The notes below the pieces were generated by a model. It was not told where the DNA came from. It searched no databases and saw only the letters and a program-made list of their open reading frames with translations. Of a DNA stretch of 64,000 bases, positions 42,923 to 52,754 are shown one piece after another. Source of the stretch: Lewinellaceae bacterium (GTDB taxonomy: Bacteria > Bacteroidota > Bacteroidia > Chitinophagales > Saprospiraceae); NCBI GenBank assembly GCA_020636255.1, contig JACJYE010000001.1, positions 921,501-985,500 on the forward strand. Reading direction: 5' to 3'. Position numbers and translations under genes: made by a program. Each line of letters begins with the position of its first letter. Positions within the stretch are counted from its first letter, which is position 1.

Positions 42923-42930
42923 TACCTTTA
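42923..42930 (+). promoter_or_regulatory. candidate -7 box of the susC promoter
   Basis: TACCTTTA, seven of eight matches to TAnnTTTG. A separate TTTG at -33 is lacking, which fits an activator-dependent promoter with the direct repeats just upstream. Confidence 0.4.
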
Positions 42931-43083
42931 AGCCTGAATTTTGCCATTTGACTGTGTTGTAAAATTTTATTGGCTTGTGAAAAGCAGTAGCCAAATAATG
43001 ATGACAACAGGTGGCTGTGTGATAGCGGCCCAGCCAACGGCTGTTCTTTTGGATTTTTAATTCACAAACCAAACCCACTCACT

Positions 43084-46000
43084 ATGCTAAAAGCAGTACT
43101 AACCGGATTATGCCTGGCCCTTCCGCGTTCGAAATGGAAGGCCAAAACGGTGGGCCTGGCCGCTGCTATGTTGCTGAGCGTTTTCGCACAGGCTCAGAAT
43201 AAGGCCATCAGCGGAACGGTCACGTCCGCATCCAGCCAGGAGCCGTTGATCGGGGCTACCGTGCTTATTAAACATTCCAGCTCGGGTACGATCACCGATG
43301 CGGACGGCAGTTACCAGATAACGGCCTCCGACAAGGATACCCTTGTTTTTTCCTACACCGGATACCTGCCGGTGGAAATAGCGGTAGCTGGCAGAACTAC
43401 CATCGACATACAACTGGATGTGAACGTAGCATTGCTCGACGAGATCGTAGTGGTGGGGTACGGTACACAGCGAAAATCTGACCTGACCGGCTCCGTATCC
43501 GTGATCAGTACGAGCGACATGGAAAAATACGCAACCAATGACGTGGCTCAGTTGCTGCAGGGCCGCGCGCCCGGTATTGCCGTCAACAGCGACGGCCATC
43601 CCGGAGCATTCCCCAGGGTGCGCATACGCGGCATCGGGACCTTCGGCAACGCCGAGCCGCTCTACGTGATCGACGGCGTGCCGATCGGGACAACACCCCG
43701 CGACTTCAACCCTAACGACATCGAGTCGGTACAGATCCTCAAGGATGCTTCCGCCGGCGCCATCTATGGTTCACGCGCAGCCAACGGGGTCGTGATCATC
43801 ACCACCAAAAAAGGTAAGAAAAACACACCGCTTAGGGTCGAATACAATGCTTACTACGGCATCGATAAGGTCTGGCAGGACATACCGGTGCTGGCCCGCG
43901 AGCAGTACCAGATGCTGAACAACGAGTCGCAGCTCAACGGCGGCGAAACCGTTGCGCCCGGCAATGACCCCAATGACCCCCTGTATATCGACAATATCGA
44001 TACCGACTGGCAGGCAGAGGGCTTCCAGACAGGGCACCGCCAGAACCATAACCTCACCTTCTCAGGGGGTGGCGATTACCTGACGTATAACCTCTCGCTC
44101 GACTATTTCGGCAACGACGGCACCCTGGCGGGCAACGGCCCGACCTACGACCGCTACTCCGTGCGGGTGAACACCGAAGCGGAAAAAGGGATCTTTAAAG
44201 TGGGGCAGTCACTGTATTACACCCACTCCAACGAGAACCTGCTGGCCTACGAAGGGCTCCTGCTGGCAGGCGGGCGGCCTACGCTCATCGGCGACCTGAT
44301 CGTGGCCATCCCTACGATGCCGGTTTATGACCCCGACCGCAAGGGCGGCTTCGGCGGCACCTCGTCGGCTGTCGAAAGGGCCATTTCGCTGAACGTGATC
44401 GGGCTGAACAGCCTGATCGAAGATTTCGTAGACGTCGACCGCATGTTTGGCGTCACCTATGGGGAGCTGACACTGCTCAACCGGAATGGCAATTCGCTGA
44501 AGTACAAGCTGAACCTGAGCTACGACCGGACGCTGACGCGCGACTTCCACTTCCAGCCCGCCTTCGACCTGGGGTTCTTCTTCCAGAAAGATGTGCCCGC
44601 GCTGGACGATGGGAGCAGGGTGTTTACGACCGGGCTGGTGGAGAATACGCTGAATTTTGAAAAACAGGCCGGCAACCACCAGCTGAGCGTCCTGGTAGGG
44701 CAGATGTACCAGGAGGGCAGCTTATTGCAGCGCAGCGGGTATTCGGAGCAACTGCCTGAGCCCTACTTCCCGGTGCTGAACAACGGCACGAACAAAACCG
44801 CCAGCGGCTTCGAAACGCGGAACGTCCTCCTGTCGTACCTCGGCCGCATCAATTACAGCTTCGCCGACCGCTACCTGATCACCGCTACCATCCGCCGCGA
44901 CGGGTCGTCGCGTTTTGCGCCCTCCAACCGCTATGGCAACTTCCCCTCCGTGGCCGTGGCATGGAAACTGCACAACGAGGCCTTCCTGAACCTGCCCGAC
45001 GCCGTGTCGGAGCTTAAGCTGCGCGCCAGCTATGGTAAACTGGGCAACCAGGAGATCGGCGAGTACCTCTATTCACCGAGCATCAACGCCAATATCCTCT
45101 ACAACTTCAACGGGCAGCGGGTCGTCGGCGGGCTGCAGACGCAGATCGTTTCCGAAGATATCAAATGGGAAACCAAAACCACCACGAATGTCGGCCTGGA
45201 CCTGGCCTTCCTGCAAGGCCGGTTTGCGCTGTCGGCAGAATACTACGATAGCGAAACCGAAGACATCCTCGTCGGGGTGCCCATCGCCGAGTCGAACGGG
45301 GCGACCAACACGCCCATCGTCAATGCCGGCATCCTGAAGAACTCGGGGCTGGATTTCACCGCTACTTATCGCCAGCTCGAAGGCGCGTTCCAATTTGATG
45401 TTTCCGCCAACGTGGCCACCCTGTCGAACGAAGTCGTGGCCCTCGGCGGCAACGACGAGCCCATCTTCGGCATCGGTTCGATCACCGAAGTGGGCAGCGA
45501 GATCGGGCAGCATTACGGCTGGGATGTGGAAGGCATCTTCCAGAGCCAGGCTGAGATCGAAGCTCACGCTTTCCAAAATGCAAATACGGCCCCTGGCGAC
45601 CTGATGTTCAGAGACGTTAACGAAGATGGCGTCATCGATGCCGACGACCGTACTTACCTGGGCAGCGCCATCCCGAGCCTGTACTACGGCTTCAACTTCA
45701 ACGCCACATACAAAAACTTCGACTTTACGCTCTTCGCCAGCGGCGCTTCCGGTTACCTTATCTACGGCAGGCTGTACCGCGACCTGATGCACACCCAGGG
45801 TTACATCAACTACCACGAAGATGCGCTGAACCGTTGGACGCCCCAAAACACCAATACCGATGTACCGCGCCTGGTAGCCGGCGACCCGAATGAAAACGCC
45901 CGGGACTCCAACAGGGAAGGCTGGCTGCAGGACGGCGCACACCTGAGGGTCAATACCGTTTCGCTGGGGTACACCTTCCCAAGCGGGTTGATCCCCTACC

Positions 46001-46185
46001 TGAGCCGGCTTCGCATTTACGCTACCATCCAGAACCTGTACTCCTTCCAGGCTTACAAAGGGTTCAACCCCGACTTCGTTTCCCGGGACCTCCTGAATAA
46101 CCCCAGCATCTTTGAGCCGGGTTTCGATTTCGGTTCGTTCCCAAAACCGCGCACCTTCCTCTTTGGCGTACAGGTAGCGTTTTAA
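43084..46185 (+). CDS. susC: SusC-like TonB-dependent outer membrane transporter
   Basis: Imports glycan oligosaccharides across the outer membrane with SusD as lid. The 1033 residues have a signal peptide (to about residue 36), a carboxypeptidase-like N-terminal domain (ISGTVTSASSQEPLIGATVLIKHSSSGTITDADGSYQI), the VVVGYGTQ motif near 122, the TonB plug (APGIAVNSDGHPGAFPRVRIRGIGTFGNAEPLYVIDGVP), a 22-strand barrel, and a final aromatic beta-signal (KPRTFLFGVQVAF). The substrate, arabinan or a related pectin side chain, is inferred from the neighbouring enzymes. SusD follows 27 bp downstream. Confidence 0.96.
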   Translation: MLKAVLTGLCLALPRSKWKAKTVGLAAAMLLSVFAQAQNKAISGTVTSASSQEPLIGATVLIKHSSSGTITDADGSYQITASDKDTLVFSYTGYLPVEIAVAGRTTIDIQLDVNVALLDEIVVVGYGTQRKSDLTGSVSVISTSDMEKYATNDVAQLLQGRAPGIAVNSDGHPGAFPRVRIRGIGTFGNAEPLYVIDGVPIGTTPRDFNPNDIESVQILKDASAGAIYGSRAANGVVIITTKKGKKNTPLRVEYNAYYGIDKVWQDIPVLAREQYQMLNNESQLNGGETVAPGNDPNDPLYIDNIDTDWQAEGFQTGHRQNHNLTFSGGGDYLTYNLSLDYFGNDGTLAGNGPTYDRYSVRVNTEAEKGIFKVGQSLYYTHSNENLLAYEGLLLAGGRPTLIGDLIVAIPTMPVYDPDRKGGFGGTSSAVERAISLNVIGLNSLIEDFVDVDRMFGVTYGELTLLNRNGNSLKYKLNLSYDRTLTRDFHFQPAFDLGFFFQKDVPALDDGSRVFTTGLVENTLNFEKQAGNHQLSVLVGQMYQEGSLLQRSGYSEQLPEPYFPVLNNGTNKTASGFETRNVLLSYLGRINYSFADRYLITATIRRDGSSRFAPSNRYGNFPSVAVAWKLHNEAFLNLPDAVSELKLRASYGKLGNQEIGEYLYSPSINANILYNFNGQRVVGGLQTQIVSEDIKWETKTTTNVGLDLAFLQGRFALSAEYYDSETEDILVGVPIAESNGATNTPIVNAGILKNSGLDFTATYRQLEGAFQFDVSANVATLSNEVVALGGNDEPIFGIGSITEVGSEIGQHYGWDVEGIFQSQAEIEAHAFQNANTAPGDLMFRDVNEDGVIDADDRTYLGSAIPSLYYGFNFNATYKNFDFTLFASGASGYLIYGRLYRDLMHTQGYINYHEDALNRWTPQNTNTDVPRLVAGDPNENARDSNREGWLQDGAHLRVNTVSLGYTFPSGLIPYLSRLRIYATIQNLYSFQAYKGFNPDFVSRDLLNNPSIFEPGFDFGSFPKPRTFLFGVQVAF

Positions 46186-46212
46186 TTGATCACACGAGGA
46201 AAAAAATAAGCC

Positions 46213-47760
46213 ATGAAAAACATCAAATATCTTTTGTTACTATTGCTCACTACAGGATGTGCCGACAACCTGGACATCACGAATCCCAATCAGCTGACCA
46301 CGGACGACTATTGGGAGACGCCGGCACAGGCCCTGGCAGGAGTGAATGCCATATACAACAGCATGCTGCCCGACGGCGCTTACATGCGCATGTATCCCTC
46401 CCTTAACGACGGCCGTGGCGACGACATCAAGGGAGACAGCCCGTGGGCAGACCTGGTGCAGGTGGCCAATTTTACTATTCCCACAACTTCAGGCCCGGTC
46501 CAATGGGTATGGCGCGAGAACTACCAGATGGTATGGCGTGCCAACCAGGTGCTGGCCAACGTGCCTGACATCGAGATGGAGGACGGGCTGAAAAACCGGC
46601 TGCTCGGCCAGGCGTATTTCCTGCGTGGGCTGGCCTATTTCAACCTCGCCAACATGTTCAAGGTCGTACCCGTCATCACCAGCCTGCCGACCACCAGCGA
46701 GGATTTCAACCCGCCCACCGCTCCCGAAGAAGAACTCTGGGCTCAGATCTTCTCCGATTTTCAGGAAGCGGGCAACCTGCTGCCGGCATCTTACAACGAC
46801 GTGAGTGGCCCCGACCAGGGCCAGCTCGGCAGAGCGACGAAGGGAGCTGCCATCGGCTTCCTCGGCAAAGCCCACCTGTACCGGAAAAACTGGCAGTCGG
46901 CGGCCGATGCACTGGGCCAGCTGATCAATGGGCCGCTCAATATTTACAGCCTTGTGCCCAACTATCGGGACAATTTCACGGAAAGCAACGAGAACAATTC
47001 GGAATCCGTTTTTGAGGTGCAGTTCGCACATCCCGATATTGTCGGCGGTTCCGATATGAACTGGGCCGGGGAGCCCAACGCCAACTGGAAACAGGTATCG
47101 GCACAGGCGGTTACCTATGGTATGGACGAACGGGGCTTCTCCGATTTCCTGCCAACCCAGTGGATATACGAAGAATACAAAATGGAACGCACGGTTGATG
47201 GCCACCTGGACCCCCGCCTGCTGGCCACTATCGCTTCCTACGAACCGGACGAGAACTCCACCACCATATATGGCGACCCCTGGCCTTATGCCCAGGACAA
47301 GATCTACCCCCGGAAGTATACCCGCGACGGCTTTCCGGGCATCGTCAACGAGTTCGATTTCAACTCCGGTATCAACTACCGCCTGATGCGCTATGCCGAC
47401 GTGCTGCTGATGTACGCCGAAGCTATGAATGAGCTGGGCAAAACGGCTGATGCCTATCCCTATATCCAGGAGGTGAGAGACAGGGCGATGCTGCCAGGCC
47501 TGGCAACGGTACGGCCCAATATGAGCCAGGAAGAGATGCGGGGCCAGCTCGCACATGAGCGCGCCCTGGAATTCGCGAGCGAAGCGATCCGGATCAACGA
47601 CATCATCCGCTGGGGCTGGCTGTACGACAATGCAAAGCTGGAGATGCTGAAATCCCACGATGCGGAGTTCAATACCTGGACCCCTGGCAACGAATACCTC
47701 CCTGTACCACAACGGGAACTGGATATCAACCCGAATTTATCCCCCAACCCTGCTAATTGA
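46213..47760 (+). CDS. susD: SusD-like glycan-binding lipoprotein
   Basis: Outer-membrane lipoprotein that binds oligosaccharides and closes the SusC transporter. The 515 residues begin with a lipoprotein signal (lipobox LTTGC, Cys at about residue 16), then the family start DITNPNQLTTDDYWETPAQALAGVNAIYNSM, TPR-like helical repeats (QAYFLRGLAYFNLANMFKVVPVI), and the typical C-terminal block RLMRYADVLLMYAEAMNELG and HERALEFASEAIRINDIIRWG. Confidence 0.95.
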   Translation: MKNIKYLLLLLLTTGCADNLDITNPNQLTTDDYWETPAQALAGVNAIYNSMLPDGAYMRMYPSLNDGRGDDIKGDSPWADLVQVANFTIPTTSGPVQWVWRENYQMVWRANQVLANVPDIEMEDGLKNRLLGQAYFLRGLAYFNLANMFKVVPVITSLPTTSEDFNPPTAPEEELWAQIFSDFQEAGNLLPASYNDVSGPDQGQLGRATKGAAIGFLGKAHLYRKNWQSAADALGQLINGPLNIYSLVPNYRDNFTESNENNSESVFEVQFAHPDIVGGSDMNWAGEPNANWKQVSAQAVTYGMDERGFSDFLPTQWIYEEYKMERTVDGHLDPRLLATIASYEPDENSTTIYGDPWPYAQDKIYPRKYTRDGFPGIVNEFDFNSGINYRLMRYADVLLMYAEAMNELGKTADAYPYIQEVRDRAMLPGLATVRPNMSQEEMRGQLAHERALEFASEAIRINDIIRWGWLYDNAKLEMLKSHDAEFNTWTPGNEYLPVPQRELDINPNLSPNPAN

Positions 47761-47838
47761 TGTAGCGTGGAGCGGTTTCGCGGTTACTGTGCCAAAGGCA
47801 TCAGGGCCGCGAAACCGCAAACAAAAACCGCTGGTTAT

Positions 47839-50800
47839 ATGAAAATCAGGAAAGGCATAGGATTACTGGGAATAAGTGCTGCCCTTGTGCTGTGCGGCTG
47901 CCGGCAGAACGGGCCCTCCGATGCGCTTTTCGAGCTGATCCCCGCCAGGGTTTCCGGTATAACCTTCAGCAATGAGATCACCACCAGCGATTCGGTGAAT
48001 ATCCTGAACTACGAATACCTGTACAATGGCGGGGGTATAGGCGTGGGCGATTTTAACCAGGACGGCCTGCCCGACCTGTTCTTTTCGGGCAACCAGGTGC
48101 CTTGCAGGTTGTACCTCAATAAGGGAGGTTTCCGGTTTGAGGACATCACAGCGCAGTCGGGCATTAATACGGAGAGCGTATGGGCCTACGGCGTCTCGGT
48201 AGAAGATATCAACCAGGACGGCCTGCCTGATATCTACCTCTGTGCAGGGGGCATGGGCAACAAGGACCAGTTTCCCAACAAACTTTACATCAACCAGGGC
48301 AACCTCACTTTCCAGGAGAAGGCCCTGGAATACGGCCTGGCAGATGCCGGCGAGTCCATACAGGCTGCTTTTCTGGATTACGACAGAGACGGCGACCTCG
48401 ACCTCTACCTGCTCACCGGCGGCGGCTTCGAAAGATCGGCGATCGACCTTCGGCCGATCCTGAGCAACGGCAGCGCCCGCAATACCGACCGCCTCTATCG
48501 CAACGATCGCCACGAGGCCCTTGGGCATGCTTTTTTTACGGATGTGTCCAGGGAAGCAGGCATCCTGCACGAAGGCTTCGGGCTGGGCGTATCGGTTATC
48601 GACGTCAACGATGACGGCTGGCCCGATGTTTATGCCACCAACGACTACCTGTCGGGCGACCACCTTTACGTGAACAACCGCGACGGGTCCTTTTCCGAAC
48701 GGTCTGCCGATTACTTCAGGCATACCGCTCATTTTGCTATGGGCAACGATGCCGGCGACATCAATAACGACGGCCTGGTAGATATCGTAGCCCTCGACAT
48801 GCTGCCCGAGGGGCACTACCGGCGCATGCTCATGTATGGCCCCAATGATTACAACCGCTTCCGTATGGCCGTGCAACTGGGCTATGGGCACCAATACATG
48901 CGTAACATGTTACAGCTCAACGACGGGAACGGCGCTTTCAGCGAGATCGGCCAGCTGGCAGGTATTTATAAGACCGACTGGAGCTGGGCCGCCCTGCTGG
49001 CCGATTTTGACAACGATTCCTATCAGGACCTTTTTATTACAAACGGCTTCGGAAAAGACATCACCGACCTCGACTTCGTGAAGTTCAGGCGTGAAGTCGC
49101 GCAGATCAGCGACCCGGAAGAGCGACGGGCAGTACTGCTGAAAAGCCTGGAAGAGCGCCCCGCCATCGTTCAGCCCAACCTGATGTACCGGAACCAGGGC
49201 GGGTATACTTTTGAAAAAGTAGCGGACGTGTGGGGGCTGGGCCGCCCTTCCATATCCAATGGCGCTGCCTATGCCGACCTCGACGGCAACGGCAGCCTCG
49301 ACCTGGTGGTGAATAACATCGGGGAACAGGCTTTTATTTACAAAAATACCCTGAGGGAACGCGATACCGCTAACAACCATTACCTGAAGGTCCGGCTCAA
49401 AGGGCGTGCGCCCAACCTGTCGGGTACCGGCAGCAAAGTGGAGGTGCGCTACGGCGGCAAGCTCCAGGCCCGCTGGCAATATCCCGTTCGCGGCTATTTA
49501 AGCAGTATGGACGGCAGCCTGCACTTCGGCCTGGGTGAACACCTGAAGGCCGACACCCTGATGGTGATATGGCCTGACGGCAATGCGAGCATCCTGACGG
49601 ATGTACCGGCCGATCAGCAGCTCACCATCAGCCAGGACGGCGCCATGCCCCTGGCGTCGCCACCGATAGCACCGGCTCGCCTGATGGCCCCGCTGCCGCA
49701 GGCTACGATCGATTTCAAACACCAGGAACAGGAGTTCAACGATTTTGACTACCAGCCGCTATTGCTGCACAAGTATTCTCAGGAAGGCCCGGGCATCGCC
49801 ACCGGCGACGTTAACGGCGACGGGCTGGAAGATATCTATATCGGCGGCGCTTACCACCAGGCCGGTGCGCTGTTTGTTCAGCAACGCGATCAGACGTTCT
49901 CGCGGGTATCCTTTCCCGATACCGATGCCCCCTGTGAAGACATGGGGTGCCTGTTCTTCGACGCCGACGGCGACGGCAGCCTCGACCTTTACGTCGTAAG
50001 CGGCAGCAGCGAATATGGCCCGGGCCACCGGATGCTGCAGGACCGGTTGTATTTCAATGACGGGCAGGGGCATTTCCGGAAAGGGGAGGGCGTATTGCCC
50101 GATATCAGCGCCAGCGGCTCCTGCGTGGTGGCCGGCGATTACGACGGCGACGGCGACCTCGACCTCTTTGTCGGTGGCAGGGTAAACCTGCCCCGGTACC
50201 CAAGCCCGCCGAACAGTTATTTGCTGCGTAATGAGGGCGGGAAATTCGTAGATGCTACGGAACAGGACGCCCCGGAGCTGAAAAACGTGGGCATGGTAAG
50301 TTGCGCGCTGTGGACGGATCTGGGCCTGGGCGGGAACCCCGGCCTGATCGTGGCCGGGGAGGCTATGCCCATCCGCATTTTCAGGAATGAAGCCGGCAAA
50401 TTGAAGGCCGCCGGCTCCCAATCGGGGCTGGCCGATTCCGATGGCTTCTGGAGCAGCCTGGCGAAGGGAGATTTCGACCACGACGGCGACCCCGACTTTG
50501 TGGCCGGCAACCTGGGGCTGAACAGCCCCTACGCTGCTTCGGCCGAAGAGCCCATGTGTTTCTATTATGCAGATTTCGACAACAACGGTTCTGTGGAGCC
50601 GCTGATAGGCTGTTATGAAGAAGGCCACGTTTACCCTATACATTCCCGGGATGTGATCAGCCAGCAGCTCCCTTCTCTCAAAAAACACATCCTGTTCCAC
50701 CGCGATTTTGCCCGCACCACGCTGAAAGAACTAGTGGATATGACGGGCAACAGGAACTACCAGTCGCTCTACTGCAAAACCCTGCGATCGGTACTGATCG

Positions 50801-51195
50801 AAAACCTGGGCGGCGGAAAATTTGCGCTCCGCCCTTTGCCTGCTGAAGCGCAAATGGGGCCCCTTTGCGGCATACTGGTAAAAGATATCAACGCAGACGG
50901 CCACCCCGACATCGTGGCTGTAGGCAATTCGTATGCCACGGAAGTCGTAACGGGCCGATTTGACGCGCTGAGAGGCGTGGTGCTGGCCGGTGACGGGAAA
51001 AACGGTTTTACGCCACTGCGCAGCCAGGTTTCCGGCTTTTATACCGATGGCGATGCCAAAGCTATAACCAGCGTCCGCGCAGCCGGCGGCGGCGATCTCA
51101 TCATCGTAACCCAGAATGACGATTATCCCAGGGTGTTCCACCTGGAGAACAGGCTCACCCCTCTTTCGATGGAGCAAAAAACAACACTAAGATGA
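47839..51195 (+). CDS. FG-GAP/VCBS and ASPIC/UnbV repeat lipoprotein
   Basis: Exported protein of unknown precise role, 1118 residues, with a lipoprotein signal (SAALVLCGC). Two beta-propeller blocks are marked by repeated DxNxDGxxD calcium-type motifs (GDFNQDGLPDLFF, VEDINQDGLPDIYLC, DVNDDGWPDVYATN, DFDNDSYQDLFITN; later GDVNGDGLEDIYIGG, DADGDGSLDLYVV, DYDGDGDLDLFVGG). Between them lies an ASPIC/UnbV segment near residues 510-585 (SGTGSKVEVRYGGKLQARW ... DTLMVIWPDG). Start at 47839 gives the lipobox; an ATG at 47767 is rejected. Proteins of this kind often follow susCD in Saprospiria-like loci and may act as surface glycan binders. Its stop overlaps the GH51 start (ATGA). Confidence 0.88.
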   Translation: MKIRKGIGLLGISAALVLCGCRQNGPSDALFELIPARVSGITFSNEITTSDSVNILNYEYLYNGGGIGVGDFNQDGLPDLFFSGNQVPCRLYLNKGGFRFEDITAQSGINTESVWAYGVSVEDINQDGLPDIYLCAGGMGNKDQFPNKLYINQGNLTFQEKALEYGLADAGESIQAAFLDYDRDGDLDLYLLTGGGFERSAIDLRPILSNGSARNTDRLYRNDRHEALGHAFFTDVSREAGILHEGFGLGVSVIDVNDDGWPDVYATNDYLSGDHLYVNNRDGSFSERSADYFRHTAHFAMGNDAGDINNDGLVDIVALDMLPEGHYRRMLMYGPNDYNRFRMAVQLGYGHQYMRNMLQLNDGNGAFSEIGQLAGIYKTDWSWAALLADFDNDSYQDLFITNGFGKDITDLDFVKFRREVAQISDPEERRAVLLKSLEERPAIVQPNLMYRNQGGYTFEKVADVWGLGRPSISNGAAYADLDGNGSLDLVVNNIGEQAFIYKNTLRERDTANNHYLKVRLKGRAPNLSGTGSKVEVRYGGKLQARWQYPVRGYLSSMDGSLHFGLGEHLKADTLMVIWPDGNASILTDVPADQQLTISQDGAMPLASPPIAPARLMAPLPQATIDFKHQEQEFNDFDYQPLLLHKYSQEGPGIATGDVNGDGLEDIYIGGAYHQAGALFVQQRDQTFSRVSFPDTDAPCEDMGCLFFDADGDGSLDLYVVSGSSEYGPGHRMLQDRLYFNDGQGHFRKGEGVLPDISASGSCVVAGDYDGDGDLDLFVGGRVNLPRYPSPPNSYLLRNEGGKFVDATEQDAPELKNVGMVSCALWTDLGLGGNPGLIVAGEAMPIRIFRNEAGKLKAAGSQSGLADSDGFWSSLAKGDFDHDGDPDFVAGNLGLNSPYAASAEEPMCFYYADFDNNGSVEPLIGCYEEGHVYPIHSRDVISQQLPSLKKHILFHRDFARTTLKELVDMTGNRNYQSLYCKTLRSVLIENLGGGKFALRPLPAEAQMGPLCGILVKDINADGHPDIVAVGNSYATEVVTGRFDALRGVVLAGDGKNGFTPLRSQVSGFYTDGDAKAITSVRAAGGGDLIIVTQNDDYPRVFHLENRLTPLSMEQKTTLR

Positions 51196-52742
51196 AAAAC
51201 AGGGCGATCACCGCATTGTTAATCCCGCTGATGCTGGCTACTTTCGGCGCTTTCGGCCAGAACGGGCGCATCCTTATCGATGCCGACGGGAGCGAATACA
51301 CCATCAGCCGGCACATTTACGGCCATTTTTCCGAGCACCTGGGGCGTTGTATCTACGGCGGGTTTTATGTCGGGGAGAACAATACGGCCATACCCCATAC
51401 CGATGGCGTGCGCACCGACGTAGTCGAAGCGCTGAAGGCGTTAAAGATCCCGAACCTGCGTTGGCCGGGCGGCTGTTTTGCCGATACCTATCATTGGAAG
51501 AACGGCATTGGCCCCAAGGCCGAAAGGCCCAGCATCGTCAACACCTGGTGGGGCGGCGTCACGGAAGACAATAGCTTTGGCACCCATGATTTCCTAAACC
51601 TCTGTGAGCGCCTGGGCGCCGAACCTTACCTCGCGGCCAACGTAGGCAGCGGTACGGTAGAGGATCTCATCGATTGGGTGCAGTACGTCAACCACCCCGG
51701 GAAAAGCCCCATGTCCGAACTGCGCCGTAAGAACGGCAGAGCGGCGCCCTGGAAGGTCAAATACTGGGGCGTAGGTAACGAAATGTGGGGTTGCGGCGGC
51801 CACATGACTCCCGAATATTACGCCAACATCTACAAGCAATACGCAACGTTCATGACGGACTGGACGAACAGCGACGGCCTTTACCGGGTCGCTTCCGGCG
51901 CCAACGTAGCGGACTACCACTGGACGGAGGTGATGATGCGCGATATCCCCCGCAACCTGATCGAAGGCGTAGCCCTGCATTCCTATTCTTTTGTGGAGTG
52001 GAACGACAAGGGATCCGCCACCGATTTTTCGGAAGCGCAGTATTTCTCAACCATGCAAACGGCTCAGGAGATGGAAGAGCTGGTTACGCGGCATTCGGCC
52101 ATCATGGACCAATACGACCCGGAGCGGCGTATTGGGCTGATCGTCGATGAGTGGGGGGGCTGGTATAATGTCGAGCCGGGCACCAACCCGGGTTTCCTCT
52201 TCCAGCAAAACACCATGCGCGACGCTATGATCGCGGGGCTCACCCTGAACATTTTCAACAACCACTGCAGCCGGGTGCGCATGGCCAACCTGGCGCAGAC
52301 GGTCAACGTGTTGCAAGCCGTGATCCTTACGGAGGGTGAGAAAATGCTGCTGACGCCCACCTACCACGTCATGAAAATGTACAGCGTCCATCAGGATGCG
52401 CAACTGCTGCCGCTCAGCATAGACAACCTGCAGTACCAGCTCGGCGGCGCGTCCCTTCCCGCCTTGTCGGCCTCGGCCTCGAAGGATAAGGATGGTTTGA
52501 TCCACATTTCTCTGGTTAACATCGATGCCAATGCAGGCCATACAGTGGATATTGCGGTTCAGGGAGCAGGGGGTAAAAGGCTCAGAGGGACGATCCTGCA
52601 TTCGGAAAAACTACAGGATCACAATACCTTTGAGCAACCCGATAAGGTTAAACCCGCCGAATTCAGAGCGTTCAAAAAGACGGGCGATCAGATAACTGTT
52701 ACACTGCCACCTTTCTCCGTAGTGGTGCTGGAGCTGCAATAA
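51192..52742 (+). CDS. GH51 alpha-L-arabinofuranosidase
   Basis: Retaining enzyme that cuts terminal alpha-L-arabinofuranosyl residues from arabinan or arabinoxylan. A signal peptide ends near FGAFGQ; the mature protein starts GRILIDADGSEYTISRHIYGHFSEHLGRCIYGG. The acid/base Glu197 lies in VGNEMWG and the nucleophile Glu320 in VDEWGGWY, with the expected spacing. 516 residues including a C-terminal beta-sandwich. Closely coupled to the previous gene. Shares the fold but not close sequence with the second GH51 at 55532, suggesting different linkages or chain lengths. Confidence 0.95.
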   Translation: MKNRAITALLIPLMLATFGAFGQNGRILIDADGSEYTISRHIYGHFSEHLGRCIYGGFYVGENNTAIPHTDGVRTDVVEALKALKIPNLRWPGGCFADTYHWKNGIGPKAERPSIVNTWWGGVTEDNSFGTHDFLNLCERLGAEPYLAANVGSGTVEDLIDWVQYVNHPGKSPMSELRRKNGRAAPWKVKYWGVGNEMWGCGGHMTPEYYANIYKQYATFMTDWTNSDGLYRVASGANVADYHWTEVMMRDIPRNLIEGVALHSYSFVEWNDKGSATDFSEAQYFSTMQTAQEMEELVTRHSAIMDQYDPERRIGLIVDEWGGWYNVEPGTNPGFLFQQNTMRDAMIAGLTLNIFNNHCSRVRMANLAQTVNVLQAVILTEGEKMLLTPTYHVMKMYSVHQDAQLLPLSIDNLQYQLGGASLPALSASASKDKDGLIHISLVNIDANAGHTVDIAVQGAGGKRLRGTILHSEKLQDHNTFEQPDKVKPAEFRAFKKTGDQITVTLPPFSVVVLELQ

Positions 52743-52754
52743 ACAAAGAAAAAC

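Larger units (their letters stand above)
42696..43083. other. regulatory region between HTCS and susC
   Basis: 388 bp divergent region. It contains the direct repeats at 42866-42902 and a candidate susC -7 box at 42923-42930; the remaining 150 bp to susC would be a long 5' leader. No gene seen. Confidence 0.6.
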
